Assembly: GCA_021797055.1 (NCBI GenBank)
Contig: JAKAAI010000001.1
Coordinates: 1-64,000 of the forward strand
Reading direction: 5' to 3'
Origin: Thermoplasmata archaeon
GTDB lineage: Archaea > Thermoplasmatota > Thermoplasmata > Thermoplasmatales > Thermoplasmataceae
Length of the DNA: 64,000 nt
The notes beneath the pieces are model-generated. The model had not been told where the DNA came from. It made no database searches and saw nothing but the letters and a program-made list of their open reading frames with translations. This document shows, piece after piece, positions 27,354 through 35,975 of the stretch. A program made the translations under genes and the position numbers. Position 1 is the stretch's first letter; the number at the start of each line of letters is the position of its first letter.

Positions 27354-28213
27354 CTCTTTCCTCCAGTCGATATTTCCTCCAGGGTTCTCTTTACCAGAAC
27401 CTCTAAAAGATGCCTTCTGTATTCGGTAGATGCATGTATATCATCAGGCGGCTCTGTGCCATCAACAGCCATCTTTGCCGCCTTTGAAATGTTTTCAGGA
27501 TTAAGTTCCTTTTTTACAAGAAACTTTTCGGCTTTCTCTGCCCTCATGGGGATAGGACCTGCAACACCTAGGGATATTCTGGCATCCTCGACAAATCTGC
27601 TTTCTACTTTGAGATTTGAAGCAACAAATGCAATCGGAAACGCCGTGTCCGATTTTGAAATTTTAAGGAAGCTCTGCCTGTACCCAGGTTTCAACCTAAC
27701 CCTGAAACCAGTAACAATGTCCCCAGGCTCAAGTGAAGTGGTAAACAAATCCTGAAAAAAGCCGTTTATATGAATTGTTTTTTTACCATCCTGGCCGTAG
27801 ACCATTACCTCAGTATCAGCTGAGAGGAGAGCAGAGGCAAGATTTGCAGAAGGATCTCCATGAGCAATATTTCCACCGATTGTGCCAAGGTTTCTTATCT
27901 GCTGATCTGCTATCTTGGCCGCAGCCGTTGATAGTAGCGGGAAGTTATTCCTGATGGTATCAGAAGTGGCAATCATATCATGAGTGGCCATTGCCCCGAT
28001 ATCAAGGGAATCCTTCGAGAGACTAATTTTCTGGTTTATCTCTTTGATCCTTGATAGCGAAACGATGTGTTCCGGTGAATAGATTCTGAGCTTCATCAAC
28101 GGAATAAGGCTCTGGCCACCAGCCAGTGCCTTTGCATCCTCGTTTGAATAAAGTATCTCTGAAGCCTCTTTCAGCGTTTCTGGTCTGTGATATTCAAAAC
28201 TCTTCGGTCTCAT
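27350..28213 (-). CDS. FAD subunit of Mo hydroxylase (CoxM-type), copy 1
   Basis: The medium subunit that carries FAD and passes electrons to the final acceptor. The FAD motifs are standard: ALAGGQSLIPLMK near residue 32 and LGTIGGNIAHGDPSAN near residue 108. Length 287 is normal. It is the first gene of the M-S-L-G operon. On its strand a TATA-like TATTTTTAATAA about 25 bases before the ATG supports a leaderless start at 28213, and a second, stronger TATA (CTTTTTATATAAAT, near 28288) lies upstream beside a short inverted repeat AGAGA-n5-TCTCT. Confidence 0.92.
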   Translation of the reverse strand: MRPKSFEYHRPETLKEASEILYSNEDAKALAGGQSLIPLMKLRIYSPEHIVSLSRIKEINQKISLSKDSLDIGAMATHDMIATSDTIRNNFPLLSTAAAKIADQQIRNLGTIGGNIAHGDPSANLASALLSADTEVMVYGQDGKKTIHINGFFQDLFTTSLEPGDIVTGFRVRLKPGYRQSFLKISKSDTAFPIAFVASNLKVESRFVEDARISLGVAGPIPMRAEKAEKFLVKKELNPENISKAAKMAVDGTEPPDDIHASTEYRRHLLEVLVKRTLEEISTGGKR

Positions 28214-28453
28214 ATATAGTTAAAAGAGATAGGATTATTAAAAATATCGGTTATAAGCAGATCTGCGAGCACAGTCCAAATTATTTATATAAAAAGAGAA
28301 TCAATCTCTCATAAGATCAATTTCAATTTGTTGTCATTGACTCCCTTAAAGCCAGATATTTGTTTCAATAAATATCGGAAAGCAAGAGAAATGAATTTCA
28401 ATACCCATGAGGCGATGTGTAATACACAGTTTTACGATGACTGGTTTCTTATT

Positions 28454-28891
28454 CTATCTATGCTTCTTTTGAACCATTATGATGTGCTCAATTTCCATAA
28501 CCGATTCCCCAGACTGGTTCAAAACATCAGAAATCAGGTGAACTATACCGTTGTCAGTTCTTTCTTTTTTCTCTCCTACGTGCATTTTACAGGTCAGTGT
28601 GTCTCCGATCCTCACCCTCTTCTTTGCCCTCATGTTCAAACCTACCAATGCAATAAATCCACTTTCAAACGGGGATTGTGGAAGGAGATAGACCAGACCG
28701 GTTGCGATAGATGCCGTGAGCAGGCCAGGGGCTATTCTGCCTCCAAAATCTGTTTTTTTTGCAACCTCTTCATTGAGAAAGAGGGAGTTATATGCGCCGG
28801 TCATGGTGGAAAAGGTTACTATATCACCCTCAGTTACAGTTCTGCCTTTTGTTGTAGCAACCCAGTCCTCTGCAAACTCTTCGAAGTACAT
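28454..28891 (-). CDS. MaoC-like hot-dog fold hydratase
   Basis: A 145-residue single hot-dog domain of the MaoC/(R)-enoyl-CoA hydratase type. The opening EDWVATTKGRTVTEGDIVTF and the central GRIAPGLLTASIA motif are characteristic; the hydratase Asp/His pair is only partly evident (a TFSTMTGAYNSLFLNEE segment stands where D-x4-H is usual, so the His is not clear), leaving the activity uncertain. It would add water to an enoyl-CoA, or act as a partner of a DUF35 protein as in actinobacterial steroid side-chain hydratases. It is divergent from the fumarylacetoacetase-family gene at 28996 and lies 240 bases upstream of the Mo-hydroxylase operon on the same strand. Confidence 0.82.
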   Translation of the reverse strand: MYFEEFAEDWVATTKGRTVTEGDIVTFSTMTGAYNSLFLNEEVAKKTDFGGRIAPGLLTASIATGLVYLLPQSPFESGFIALVGLNMRAKKRVRIGDTLTCKMHVGEKKERTDNGIVHLISDVLNQSGESVMEIEHIIMVQKKHR

Positions 28892-28995
28892 ATTAGGTTA
28901 GAAAAGACGACATCTTAAATTTTTGCAGGTTTGTCTCTACGGGCCGAAGCGGGTTAAAAAAACTTATAGTTACTTCGTATTCAAGATCGATCAGA

Positions 28996-30036
28996 ATGGC
29001 ATCAACAATTTATGGCAAATATGCTACGAAAAACCAAAAGGTAATGCGTCTTGCGACATATTCAGAGGGCAAAACTGGCTCAAAGAGAACGGCGTTCGTC
29101 ATAGATGACTATATTTTGGATATAAATGAGGCGAGCAGGTTTTATAATGAATCATTCGGCGATCAGGAGTCGAGGAAGACATATTATTCAGACTTTCACG
29201 CTCCAACAGAAATGCTGAGACTAATCCAGGGAGGTCCACACACGATGGATCATCTCGACATACTCTTCAAGCACTTTTCATCGATGGAGACAAGCGAGCT
29301 TGAAAAACTCAGGAAGAATTCAAATTTCGTCCTTTCGCTAACTGACGTAAGGATCCATGCGCCACTCAGACCGAACAAGATCATACACACTGCAGGTAAT
29401 TTTAGGGAACATGCCCAGGAAGGAGCCGAGGCTGGCTGGCCATTCCCTATCCCTCACTGGATATCATTCCTTAAAAATCCGGATGCAGTGATAGGTCATG
29501 ATGGATTCATTGAAAAACCGAGTTTTACAAAGACACTTGACCATGAGCTGGAGATGGGCATAATAATTGGCAAAAAGCTAAAGAACGTTTCAGAAGAAGA
29601 AGCAAAAAAGGGTATTTTTGGTTTCACTGTATTCAATGATGTGACTGCAAGGGATCTTCAGAGAGAAGAGATGAAAAACGGCCTTCTCAACATAGCAAAG
29701 AACCTTGACACATTTGCTCCTCTCGGGCCCGTAATTGTCCCATCAAGGTACATTCAGGATCCGCACAAGCTAACCATGGAATTGAGGGTTAACGGTGACC
29801 CGAGGCAGCAGGGATCAACCGCCAAATTAAGCGTTAAAGTTGAACAGATAGTTTCCAAGTATTCATGGGTTACCCTTAATCCAGGCGACATGCTTTCGAC
29901 TGGAACGATATCTGGAGTTGCTGCCTTCAGGAAACCTGATCCAACTCCGTTTTTCCTGAAAAAGGGCGACGTTTTAGAGCACGAAATAGAAACGATCGGC
30001 ATGATGAGAGCAACCGTAAAAGATGCAGATTTTTAA
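28996..30036 (+). CDS. Fumarylacetoacetate hydrolase family enzyme
   Basis: A 346-residue FAH-superfamily protein. Members cleave or hydrate acylpyruvates and related 2-oxo-enols in aromatic and sugar-acid breakdown; 2-keto-3-deoxy-pentonate dehydratase is an archaeal relative. The metal site is readable as DHELEMGIIIG (Glu-x-Glu) and FNDVTARDLQ (Asp), and TAGNFREHAQEG carries the conserved His. A TATA box CTTATAGT centred near 28966 suits a nearly leaderless start at 28996. It precedes the third CoxL gene with a 219-base gap that includes a palindrome. The exact reaction is not readable, though a hydrolytic C-C cleavage, isomerisation or dehydration of a 2-oxoacid is expected. Confidence 0.86.
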   Translation: MASTIYGKYATKNQKVMRLATYSEGKTGSKRTAFVIDDYILDINEASRFYNESFGDQESRKTYYSDFHAPTEMLRLIQGGPHTMDHLDILFKHFSSMETSELEKLRKNSNFVLSLTDVRIHAPLRPNKIIHTAGNFREHAQEGAEAGWPFPIPHWISFLKNPDAVIGHDGFIEKPSFTKTLDHELEMGIIIGKKLKNVSEEEAKKGIFGFTVFNDVTARDLQREEMKNGLLNIAKNLDTFAPLGPVIVPSRYIQDPHKLTMELRVNGDPRQQGSTAKLSVKVEQIVSKYSWVTLNPGDMLSTGTISGVAAFRKPDPTPFFLKKGDVLEHEIETIGMMRATVKDADF

Positions 30037-30180
30037 TCAATCTTTAAATTCTTTATTTTAAGAAATTTTTTACATTCAGCGGACATTATTTTTGACAGCT
30101 TAATTTTGTGTATTATTTGCAATATGTTGATGTAGGCAATCAAACCCTTCGGCTGACAGAATAACCATACAGGTTTAGTC

Positions 30181-30197
30181 TGTCTATTAAATAGACA
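30181..30197. promoter_or_regulatory. Perfect 17-base palindrome before CoxL copy 3
   Basis: TGTCTATTAAATAGACA consists of two exact 8-base arms around a single A. It lies 58 bases before the annotated start of the third Mo-hydroxylase large subunit, in an otherwise featureless AT-rich gap. The even symmetry and absence of a following T-run favour an operator over a terminator. Confidence 0.5.
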
Positions 30198-30255
30198 ACA
30201 TTATTATTGAAACAATGAAAAAGCCGCAATATTAAGAAAAGATTAAAGATATGCT

Positions 30256-32628
30256 ATGATATCTTTTTACCTGGTATTTATGGTTTCAGTTCATGCAAAA
30301 AACCTTATTGAAGTTGAATCGCAAAAACCATCTGCTACTTATATAGGTGTCTCAGTGGCGAGAAACTTTGATGGCCCTGCAAAGACAAGTGGCAGAGCTG
30401 AATATATAAATGATCTATCGAGGAAAGGAATGTTGTATGCATGCATACTGAGGAGCCCTATACCTCATGGCAGAATAAGGCGGATTGATTACACCGAACT
30501 ACTGAAGAAGGATTACATCAAAGCAGTAATAACTGCTGAAAATACGTCATTTTCAAAAATAGGCCCTATCAGGGATAACCCGCCATTGAAGTTTGAAAAG
30601 GTCAGGTCTCTTCAGGATGAAATCCTTGCAGTTGCAACAACTGACCCGGTAAGGGCGAAAGACGATCTTGAGCGCGACGTGGTAGTGGAATACGATGAAC
30701 TCGAACCGGTATTCGATCCGGTTCGATCCATGGAAAAAACAGCACCACTGATTCACGAAGAATCTGGGAGTAATATTGCAAAAATAAGCTTCAGCACAGA
30801 TTCAGGAAACGTAGATGAAGCATTTAAAAAATCATATTATACCCGTGAGGATGAATTTGACATACCGAGAGTTGCCTTCGCCCCAATGGGAACACTTGCT
30901 GCTCTTGCGGAAGTGGATGAGTCCGGGACGCTCCTTTTTACATCGAATACACAGCAGCCTTTTCAGCTTAGACGGGAACTTGCGGAGGCCCTGAACATAG
31001 GTCCGGAAAGTGTCAAGATCGTACAGCCATACATCGGAGGCACTTTCGGCAGAGGTATGGCACTGCAGCCTTTTGAGGTTATTACAGCGGAGCTGGCACT
31101 GAGGACTGGGAAACCCGTAAAGGCGGAGTTCACAAGAAGTGAGGACTTTAAATTCTCCCCAACGCGGCAGCCGGTCAAGATCAGGATCAAAACTGGAACA
31201 AGCAAGGACGGTATCATTCTAGCAAGGGATGTCACTGCAATTGTCGATACCGGTTCTTATGTATCTTATGGTGCATTTGATGCTAGGGTCATGGCGGCCA
31301 CCGTAAATGGGCTCTACAGGGTTGAAAATGTCAGGTTCACCGCTTTTGTTACATATACAAACAATCCCTACACAATTAATATGAGGGGAGCTGGAAATCC
31401 GCAGATGGACTTTGCGCTGGAGTCTCACCTGGATTCTGTTGCATATGATCTCGGAATAGATCCTGTTGAATTCAGGAAAATGAACTCATATGAAGGCCAC
31501 TATGTCACGCCGCAAAATATGATAGTAAATAATGCAAATCAGAAGAAGGCTCTTGAGATTGCGGCTAAATTAATTGGGTGGTCAGGAAGACATGCGATCA
31601 TCGGAAGGGGACCTTACAGATATGGAATAGGCTTTTCAGGGCTGTTCCATGTTGGAGGAGGAGCAAGGGTCTATCACACAGATGGAAGCGGTGCACTCAT
31701 AACAATCGATGACTTTGGAAACGTGACACTTTACACCGGTATAAGCGAGATAGGGCAAGGATCGATTCAATCACTCTCACAGATCGTTGCGTCTGAACTG
31801 GGTGTTCAACTTGAAAAAGTCTCAGTTGTTTACAAGGGGGACAGTTCGGTCAGGCCATGGGACACTGCAACACATGCAAGCAGGGGAACATTCTCTTGCG
31901 GAAGGGCAGCCCAGATTGCGAGTCGGAAATTGAAGAATGAAATACTGAAAGATGCGTCAGAATACTTTAAAGAGGATCTGGACAACTTGGAACTGAGCGG
32001 CGGTCACATATTTTCAAAGTCTGATCCGCAGAAGGAAATCGAACTTTCAAAATTCATCAGGAGGATGCATTTCCGCAATGACGGGAAAACATACGTAAGC
32101 GATTATTACTTTGACCCTGCAACGGAAATGGCTGATGAATTCAATAGGGGCAATATATCATCCTCCTATGTCACCGGAGCCACAGCAGCCCTCGTTGAAG
32201 TTGACGTGGAGACCGGGAAAGTAAGGCCATTGAAGATAGTTTGTGTTAATGACTGCGGCAAAATAATAAACCCGAGGGCTGCCAAGGGGCAGATCATTGG
32301 TGGAATTGCGCAGGCAATTGGGCATACACTGTACGAAGAGCTCATAGTTCAGGACGGCAGGGTGGAGAACCCAAGTTTCCTTGATTATGAGGTACCAGGC
32401 GTGTCGGAGATTCCTGAGATAATAGTTGAATTTATAGAAAGTGAAAGTGAGCAGGGTCCATTTGGTGCGAAAGGAGTTGCTGAGATGGGCATAATCGGGA
32501 CTCCTGCAGCTATAAATAACGCGGTTTTTGATGCAACAGGAATCAGATTGAATAGAATTCCACTGCAACCGGAGGAGATAGTGAGGAAATTAGAGAAGTC
32601 GTCTGGGAGGGAAAATCTAATAAATTAG
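30256..32628 (+). CDS. Molybdenum hydroxylase large subunit, copy 3
   Basis: A 790-residue Mo-pterin subunit that differs from copies 1 and 2. The subtype segment is INMRGAGNPQ (from residue 376), like the MRGxGxPQ motif of xanthine dehydrogenases, aldehyde oxidoreductases and 4-hydroxybenzoyl-CoA reductase. Other landmarks are GGTFGRGMALQP, SEIGQGSIQSLSQ and the catalytic Glu743 in GVAEMGIIG. The start may be 30256 or the ATG at 30280 (MVSVHAKNL). No FAD or iron-sulfur subunit is adjacent. An acyl-CoA dehydrogenase gene follows after 12 bases, so this enzyme is probably tied to CoA-ester chemistry. A CoA-thioester substrate is an inference. Confidence 0.88.
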   Translation: MISFYLVFMVSVHAKNLIEVESQKPSATYIGVSVARNFDGPAKTSGRAEYINDLSRKGMLYACILRSPIPHGRIRRIDYTELLKKDYIKAVITAENTSFSKIGPIRDNPPLKFEKVRSLQDEILAVATTDPVRAKDDLERDVVVEYDELEPVFDPVRSMEKTAPLIHEESGSNIAKISFSTDSGNVDEAFKKSYYTREDEFDIPRVAFAPMGTLAALAEVDESGTLLFTSNTQQPFQLRRELAEALNIGPESVKIVQPYIGGTFGRGMALQPFEVITAELALRTGKPVKAEFTRSEDFKFSPTRQPVKIRIKTGTSKDGIILARDVTAIVDTGSYVSYGAFDARVMAATVNGLYRVENVRFTAFVTYTNNPYTINMRGAGNPQMDFALESHLDSVAYDLGIDPVEFRKMNSYEGHYVTPQNMIVNNANQKKALEIAAKLIGWSGRHAIIGRGPYRYGIGFSGLFHVGGGARVYHTDGSGALITIDDFGNVTLYTGISEIGQGSIQSLSQIVASELGVQLEKVSVVYKGDSSVRPWDTATHASRGTFSCGRAAQIASRKLKNEILKDASEYFKEDLDNLELSGGHIFSKSDPQKEIELSKFIRRMHFRNDGKTYVSDYYFDPATEMADEFNRGNISSSYVTGATAALVEVDVETGKVRPLKIVCVNDCGKIINPRAAKGQIIGGIAQAIGHTLYEELIVQDGRVENPSFLDYEVPGVSEIPEIIVEFIESESEQGPFGAKGVAEMGIIGTPAAINNAVFDATGIRLNRIPLQPEEIVRKLEKSSGRENLIN

Positions 32629-32640
32629 ATTGGTGTTAAA

Positions 32641-33780
32641 ATGGATACAATCATTGATTATCTTAGCAGAGGAACGGAAAAGTATACGACCAAGTACTGG
32701 GTGGAGAAGGATAAATCGGCCGAATTTCCGTCTGAGTTTCTCGCCTCCATCTCTGAACTCGGACTCACATCTGTTTTGCTGCCAGAAGAATTTGGAGGCC
32801 CTGGAATGTCTATTTCAGATTACGTTAAACTTGTCAGACAGGTATCTGGTTTGCATGGTGTTGCCGGTGGTGACCTCCTTATGGCACACAATACTTTTGG
32901 AATTTTTCCGCTTGTTTCCATGGGTTCAAAGGAACAGAAGGAGGAATATCTACCTAAACTGGGGAGCAATAAGATAATTCCATCGATAGCAATCACCGAA
33001 CCGAATGCAGGCTCTGATACACTTAACATAAGCACAAGGGCAGTTAAATCCAACGGAGAGTATATCCTGTCCGGCAGGAAAATATGGATCACTATGGCTC
33101 ATCTCTCGAACCTTATGCTTGTTCTCGCCCGCACCTCTAACGAGCACACCAGAACAACGAAAGGACTTTCCCTGTTTCTTGTCGATCCAAAGGAGCACAA
33201 AAATATCAGGATATCTAGGATAGATGACATAGCTCTCAGATGTCTTGGTTCTTGCGAGGTCTTCTTTGATGATGTAGATCTGCCGGAAAGTTCACTGCTT
33301 GGAAATGAGGGTGAAGGATGGAAGGCACTGACGCCGGTGCTTAATCTGGAAAGGCTATCCACTGCATCAATGGCTGTCGGCGCGTCCGATCTTATCATGA
33401 GAGAGACAATTGATTACGCAGTGAAGAGAAAGCTTTTCGGGAAATCTCTTGGGTCAAATCAGGCAGTTCAGTTCCCGCTCGCACAGGGCAAGATAGCAAG
33501 TGAAGCAAGCTGGAGGCTTATTCGCGATGGAGCAGCAAAGCATGACAGAGGTGAGGATTACTTCCTTGAAGCCAATGCAGGCGCATACCTGGCTGCAAAT
33601 TCAGCTTTCCAGATAGCAGATCACGCCATGCAGGTATTCGGCGGAATGGCTTTCGCAGTGGATATGGGAATTGAGATGCATTGGAGAAATCTCCGTCTGT
33701 TCAGAGTTGGCCCAGTATCAGAACAGATGGCCCTATCACTCATATCTAGGCACATTCTGGGAATGCCACCATCATTCTGA
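32641..33780 (+). CDS. Acyl-CoA dehydrogenase, copy 1
   Basis: A 379-residue flavoenzyme that introduces a double bond at C2-C3 of an acyl-CoA. Family segments are SIAITEPNAGSD, YILSGRKIWITMAH and the helix QVFGGMAFAVDMG. The usual Glu of medium-chain enzymes (YEGT) is replaced: the segment reads FRVGPVSEQM. Instead a Glu is present in NLERLS, where isovaleryl-CoA and long-chain enzymes carry their base, so the protein may still be active, perhaps on branched or aryl substrates. It is 12 bases behind the third CoxL gene in one operon and convergent with the OCD-family gene. Confidence 0.88.
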   Translation: MDTIIDYLSRGTEKYTTKYWVEKDKSAEFPSEFLASISELGLTSVLLPEEFGGPGMSISDYVKLVRQVSGLHGVAGGDLLMAHNTFGIFPLVSMGSKEQKEEYLPKLGSNKIIPSIAITEPNAGSDTLNISTRAVKSNGEYILSGRKIWITMAHLSNLMLVLARTSNEHTRTTKGLSLFLVDPKEHKNIRISRIDDIALRCLGSCEVFFDDVDLPESSLLGNEGEGWKALTPVLNLERLSTASMAVGASDLIMRETIDYAVKRKLFGKSLGSNQAVQFPLAQGKIASEASWRLIRDGAAKHDRGEDYFLEANAGAYLAANSAFQIADHAMQVFGGMAFAVDMGIEMHWRNLRLFRVGPVSEQMALSLISRHILGMPPSF

Positions 33781-33847
33781 TCCTGTTGTTCCATGCATGG
33801 GAATTTGCCAGATTAGGCTAAATTAAATAGCACTTTCCCCTGCAGAA

Positions 33848-34816
33848 TCAGTTATGGACATTCTCATAGAGTCCCAGTTTTTCAGCTTTTTCATGTATGT
33901 ATAAGGAAGCTATCAGATCAAGTTCGGCATATCCAACCGACTTGAATATGTGAAGATCCCCATCTTTTCTTTCTATAATTTTTATTCCCTGTATAATTTT
34001 CCTGAATTCATTTACCTCTCTTTCGTAAATGATTTTCTTATTGATTGCATTGGCCATATCACCTGAATCTTTCAGTACATGTGCCTTCAGATCTGCAGTC
34101 AGTGTCTTGGCCCGCTTTATAGATTCCTCGTCCAATTCTTTCCGATCTGGGAGCGTTCCTATGCTGACGATAATCGCACCTCTTTTGACTTTATCTCCTG
34201 AAATAACCGGAACGGCTGAATTGGTTGCCAGAACCAGAACATCCGAAACAGTAATGACAGCATCAGCACTTTCTGCAGTACCTGACATTAGGCATTCACC
34301 AGAAAGTCTCTTTGAAAGTTCCGTGCGGTGAGCCAAATTAGGGCTGTAAATAATCACACTATCGAATTTTTTAGTCTTCAGGATCGACAGACCTATGAAA
34401 TAGGCTTCATTCCCGGACCCAATTATTCCAAGAACTCCACCATCTGAATGATACATCATTTTCACAAACAGTGCCGCCTGAACGCCTGTCCTCAATCCAG
34501 TAACGAAATTCGAATCCATCAGGGACATAACCTCACCATTCGAGGCCCTCGCGAGCATAGTTATACCGGTAACTTTCTCCTTCGAGATGGATGGGTTCTT
34601 TTGGTATTCAGAAACAAGCTTCACAAGAAACGCGTCTCTGGAGCGATCGAGAATTGACATGTTTAACCAGACTGCTGAAATATCTGGAAGGCTGAAAAAT
34701 TCCCTTGTCAGATTGAGGCCCCCATTATCCTTTTTCAGCTCCCTTTCAAGGTATGATGAGAATTCGATAAAATCAGTGCATTTCATTGCATTTTGAGCAT
34801 TGACGAATTTTATCAT
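33848..34816 (-). CDS. Ornithine cyclodeaminase/mu-crystallin family protein
   Basis: A 322-residue NAD(P)-dependent protein of the OCD family, whose members include ornithine cyclodeaminase, archaeal alanine dehydrogenase and ketimine reductase. The Rossmann motif is LGIIGSGNEAYF near residue 127; MDSNFVTGLRTG, just before it, matches the substrate-binding Arg-Thr-Gly region; SIGTLPDRKELDE follows as the conserved Asp segment. It is the last gene of the unit ADH, ECH, ACAD2, OCD, 3 bases after ACAD2. In this setting reduction of a cyclic imine or amination of a 2-oxoacid seems likely. Confidence 0.84.
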   Translation of the reverse strand: MIKFVNAQNAMKCTDFIEFSSYLERELKKDNGGLNLTREFFSLPDISAVWLNMSILDRSRDAFLVKLVSEYQKNPSISKEKVTGITMLARASNGEVMSLMDSNFVTGLRTGVQAALFVKMMYHSDGGVLGIIGSGNEAYFIGLSILKTKKFDSVIIYSPNLAHRTELSKRLSGECLMSGTAESADAVITVSDVLVLATNSAVPVISGDKVKRGAIIVSIGTLPDRKELDEESIKRAKTLTADLKAHVLKDSGDMANAINKKIIYEREVNEFRKIIQGIKIIERKDGDLHIFKSVGYAELDLIASLYIHEKAEKLGLYENVHN

Positions 34817-34819
34817 GAA

Positions 34820-35944
34820 TCATTCCTTCATCCCAAGTGTTTTCTCTGCGATATTTGCAAGTGCTATCTGTTCGGAAATAGGTCCAATCCTGTAGTACCT
34901 TATATCTCTGAATAACTTCTCTACAGTACTGGACACATAGCCGGCTGCGCCAAGTGTCTGAAGCGAGCAATCAATAGCATCATACGCGGACCTGATTGAG
35001 GTATAATAGGCAGTCCATGGCATATCCCTGCTCGTTTTAATCAGACCATTATCCCAGATCTTCGATACGCTTCTAACATGTGATTTTGCAGCCTGGAGGA
35101 AGGAATAAGATTGGGCGATGGGAAACTGTATCCCCTGGTGTGATGATATAATCTTACCGAACACCCGCCTTTCTTTAGCATACTGCACTGCAATGCTCAG
35201 GGCCATTTCAGCCATACCGATAAACATGGCTGCAAGCAAAATGCGATCCAGTACAAAGGTATTAGAGAGCATCTGCCATGCTCCATCCAATTCTCCAAGT
35301 ATCATGTCACTGGGTACATTGACTGCATTAACCTGCAGCGAATAGATTGGAAGGAAATCAAGACCCATCTTCTCTAAATTTACGAAGTCGGAGGGCAGAT
35401 ACTGTTCCTTTTTGGTAACAAAAGTTGTCAAACCTAAACTTTTTTTCTCATGAGGCTGCGACGTCCTTGCAACCACCATCAGCAGATCTGCATTCTTTGC
35501 ATTTGTAACATAATGTTTCTTTCCAGATATTATGAAATTGTCACCTTGTCTGGAAGCTTTAGTGTTGATGCTGAATGCATCCGAGCCGGACTCCAGTTCC
35601 GTGAGCGCTAGATTTATCTTGATTCTTCCGGAAATCAGGTCAGGTAGAAATGCCTTAAGTTTCTCGTTTCCGAAGTCACTTAACATCTTCGCAGACAGGT
35701 TCTGCGCTATGAGGAGGTAACCAAAAGTCCCGAACTGTTTGCTGAATTCTAAAACAAGTTCAACAAAATCTGAGAGATCAATCCCGTCTCCTCCGTTTTC
35801 TTTTGAAACAAGGAGCCCAAAGAGTTTTTGCCTGCCAAGTGAGTTCCACAGATCGTCGGGAAAATGCCTGTCATTACAGATAAAATTGAAATATTCTTTT
35901 CCTAGATTGTTGGCAATTTCTCCGAGTATCTGCAAATTTTTCAT
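34820..35944 (-). CDS. Acyl-CoA dehydrogenase, copy 2
   Basis: A 374-residue acyl-CoA dehydrogenase homologue, more diverged than copy 1. It keeps LALTELESGSDAF and FIISGKKHYVTNAKNADL for flavin contact. It lacks both candidate bases: the C-terminal segment reads YRIGPISEQ (no YEGT Glu), and the helix position that holds Glu in copy 1 (NLERL) is Asp here (VLDRIL). It may therefore work slowly, act on a special substrate, or be the non-catalytic half of a heteromeric enzyme, as in the ChsE1-ChsE2 pair of mycobacteria. Its gene is sandwiched between ECH (31 bases) and OCD (3 bases). Confidence 0.84.
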   Translation of the reverse strand: MKNLQILGEIANNLGKEYFNFICNDRHFPDDLWNSLGRQKLFGLLVSKENGGDGIDLSDFVELVLEFSKQFGTFGYLLIAQNLSAKMLSDFGNEKLKAFLPDLISGRIKINLALTELESGSDAFSINTKASRQGDNFIISGKKHYVTNAKNADLLMVVARTSQPHEKKSLGLTTFVTKKEQYLPSDFVNLEKMGLDFLPIYSLQVNAVNVPSDMILGELDGAWQMLSNTFVLDRILLAAMFIGMAEMALSIAVQYAKERRVFGKIISSHQGIQFPIAQSYSFLQAAKSHVRSVSKIWDNGLIKTSRDMPWTAYYTSIRSAYDAIDCSLQTLGAAGYVSSTVEKLFRDIRYYRIGPISEQIALANIAEKTLGMKE

Positions 35945-35975
35945 AAAGAAGTCTCCGGATCTTTATCTTTACAGA

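Noticed and set aside
17851..28213. Aerobic carbon monoxide dehydrogenase
   Set aside because: CoxL, CoxM, CoxS and CoxG homologues are present, but none of the three large subunits has the AYxCSFR active-site loop with the Cys that binds copper, and maturation genes such as CoxD, CoxE and CoxF are absent.
28328..28918. 196-codon open frame on the plus strand
   Set aside because: It lies opposite the MaoC-like gene, which has a clear family signature; its Cys- and Phe-rich composition looks like an antisense shadow.
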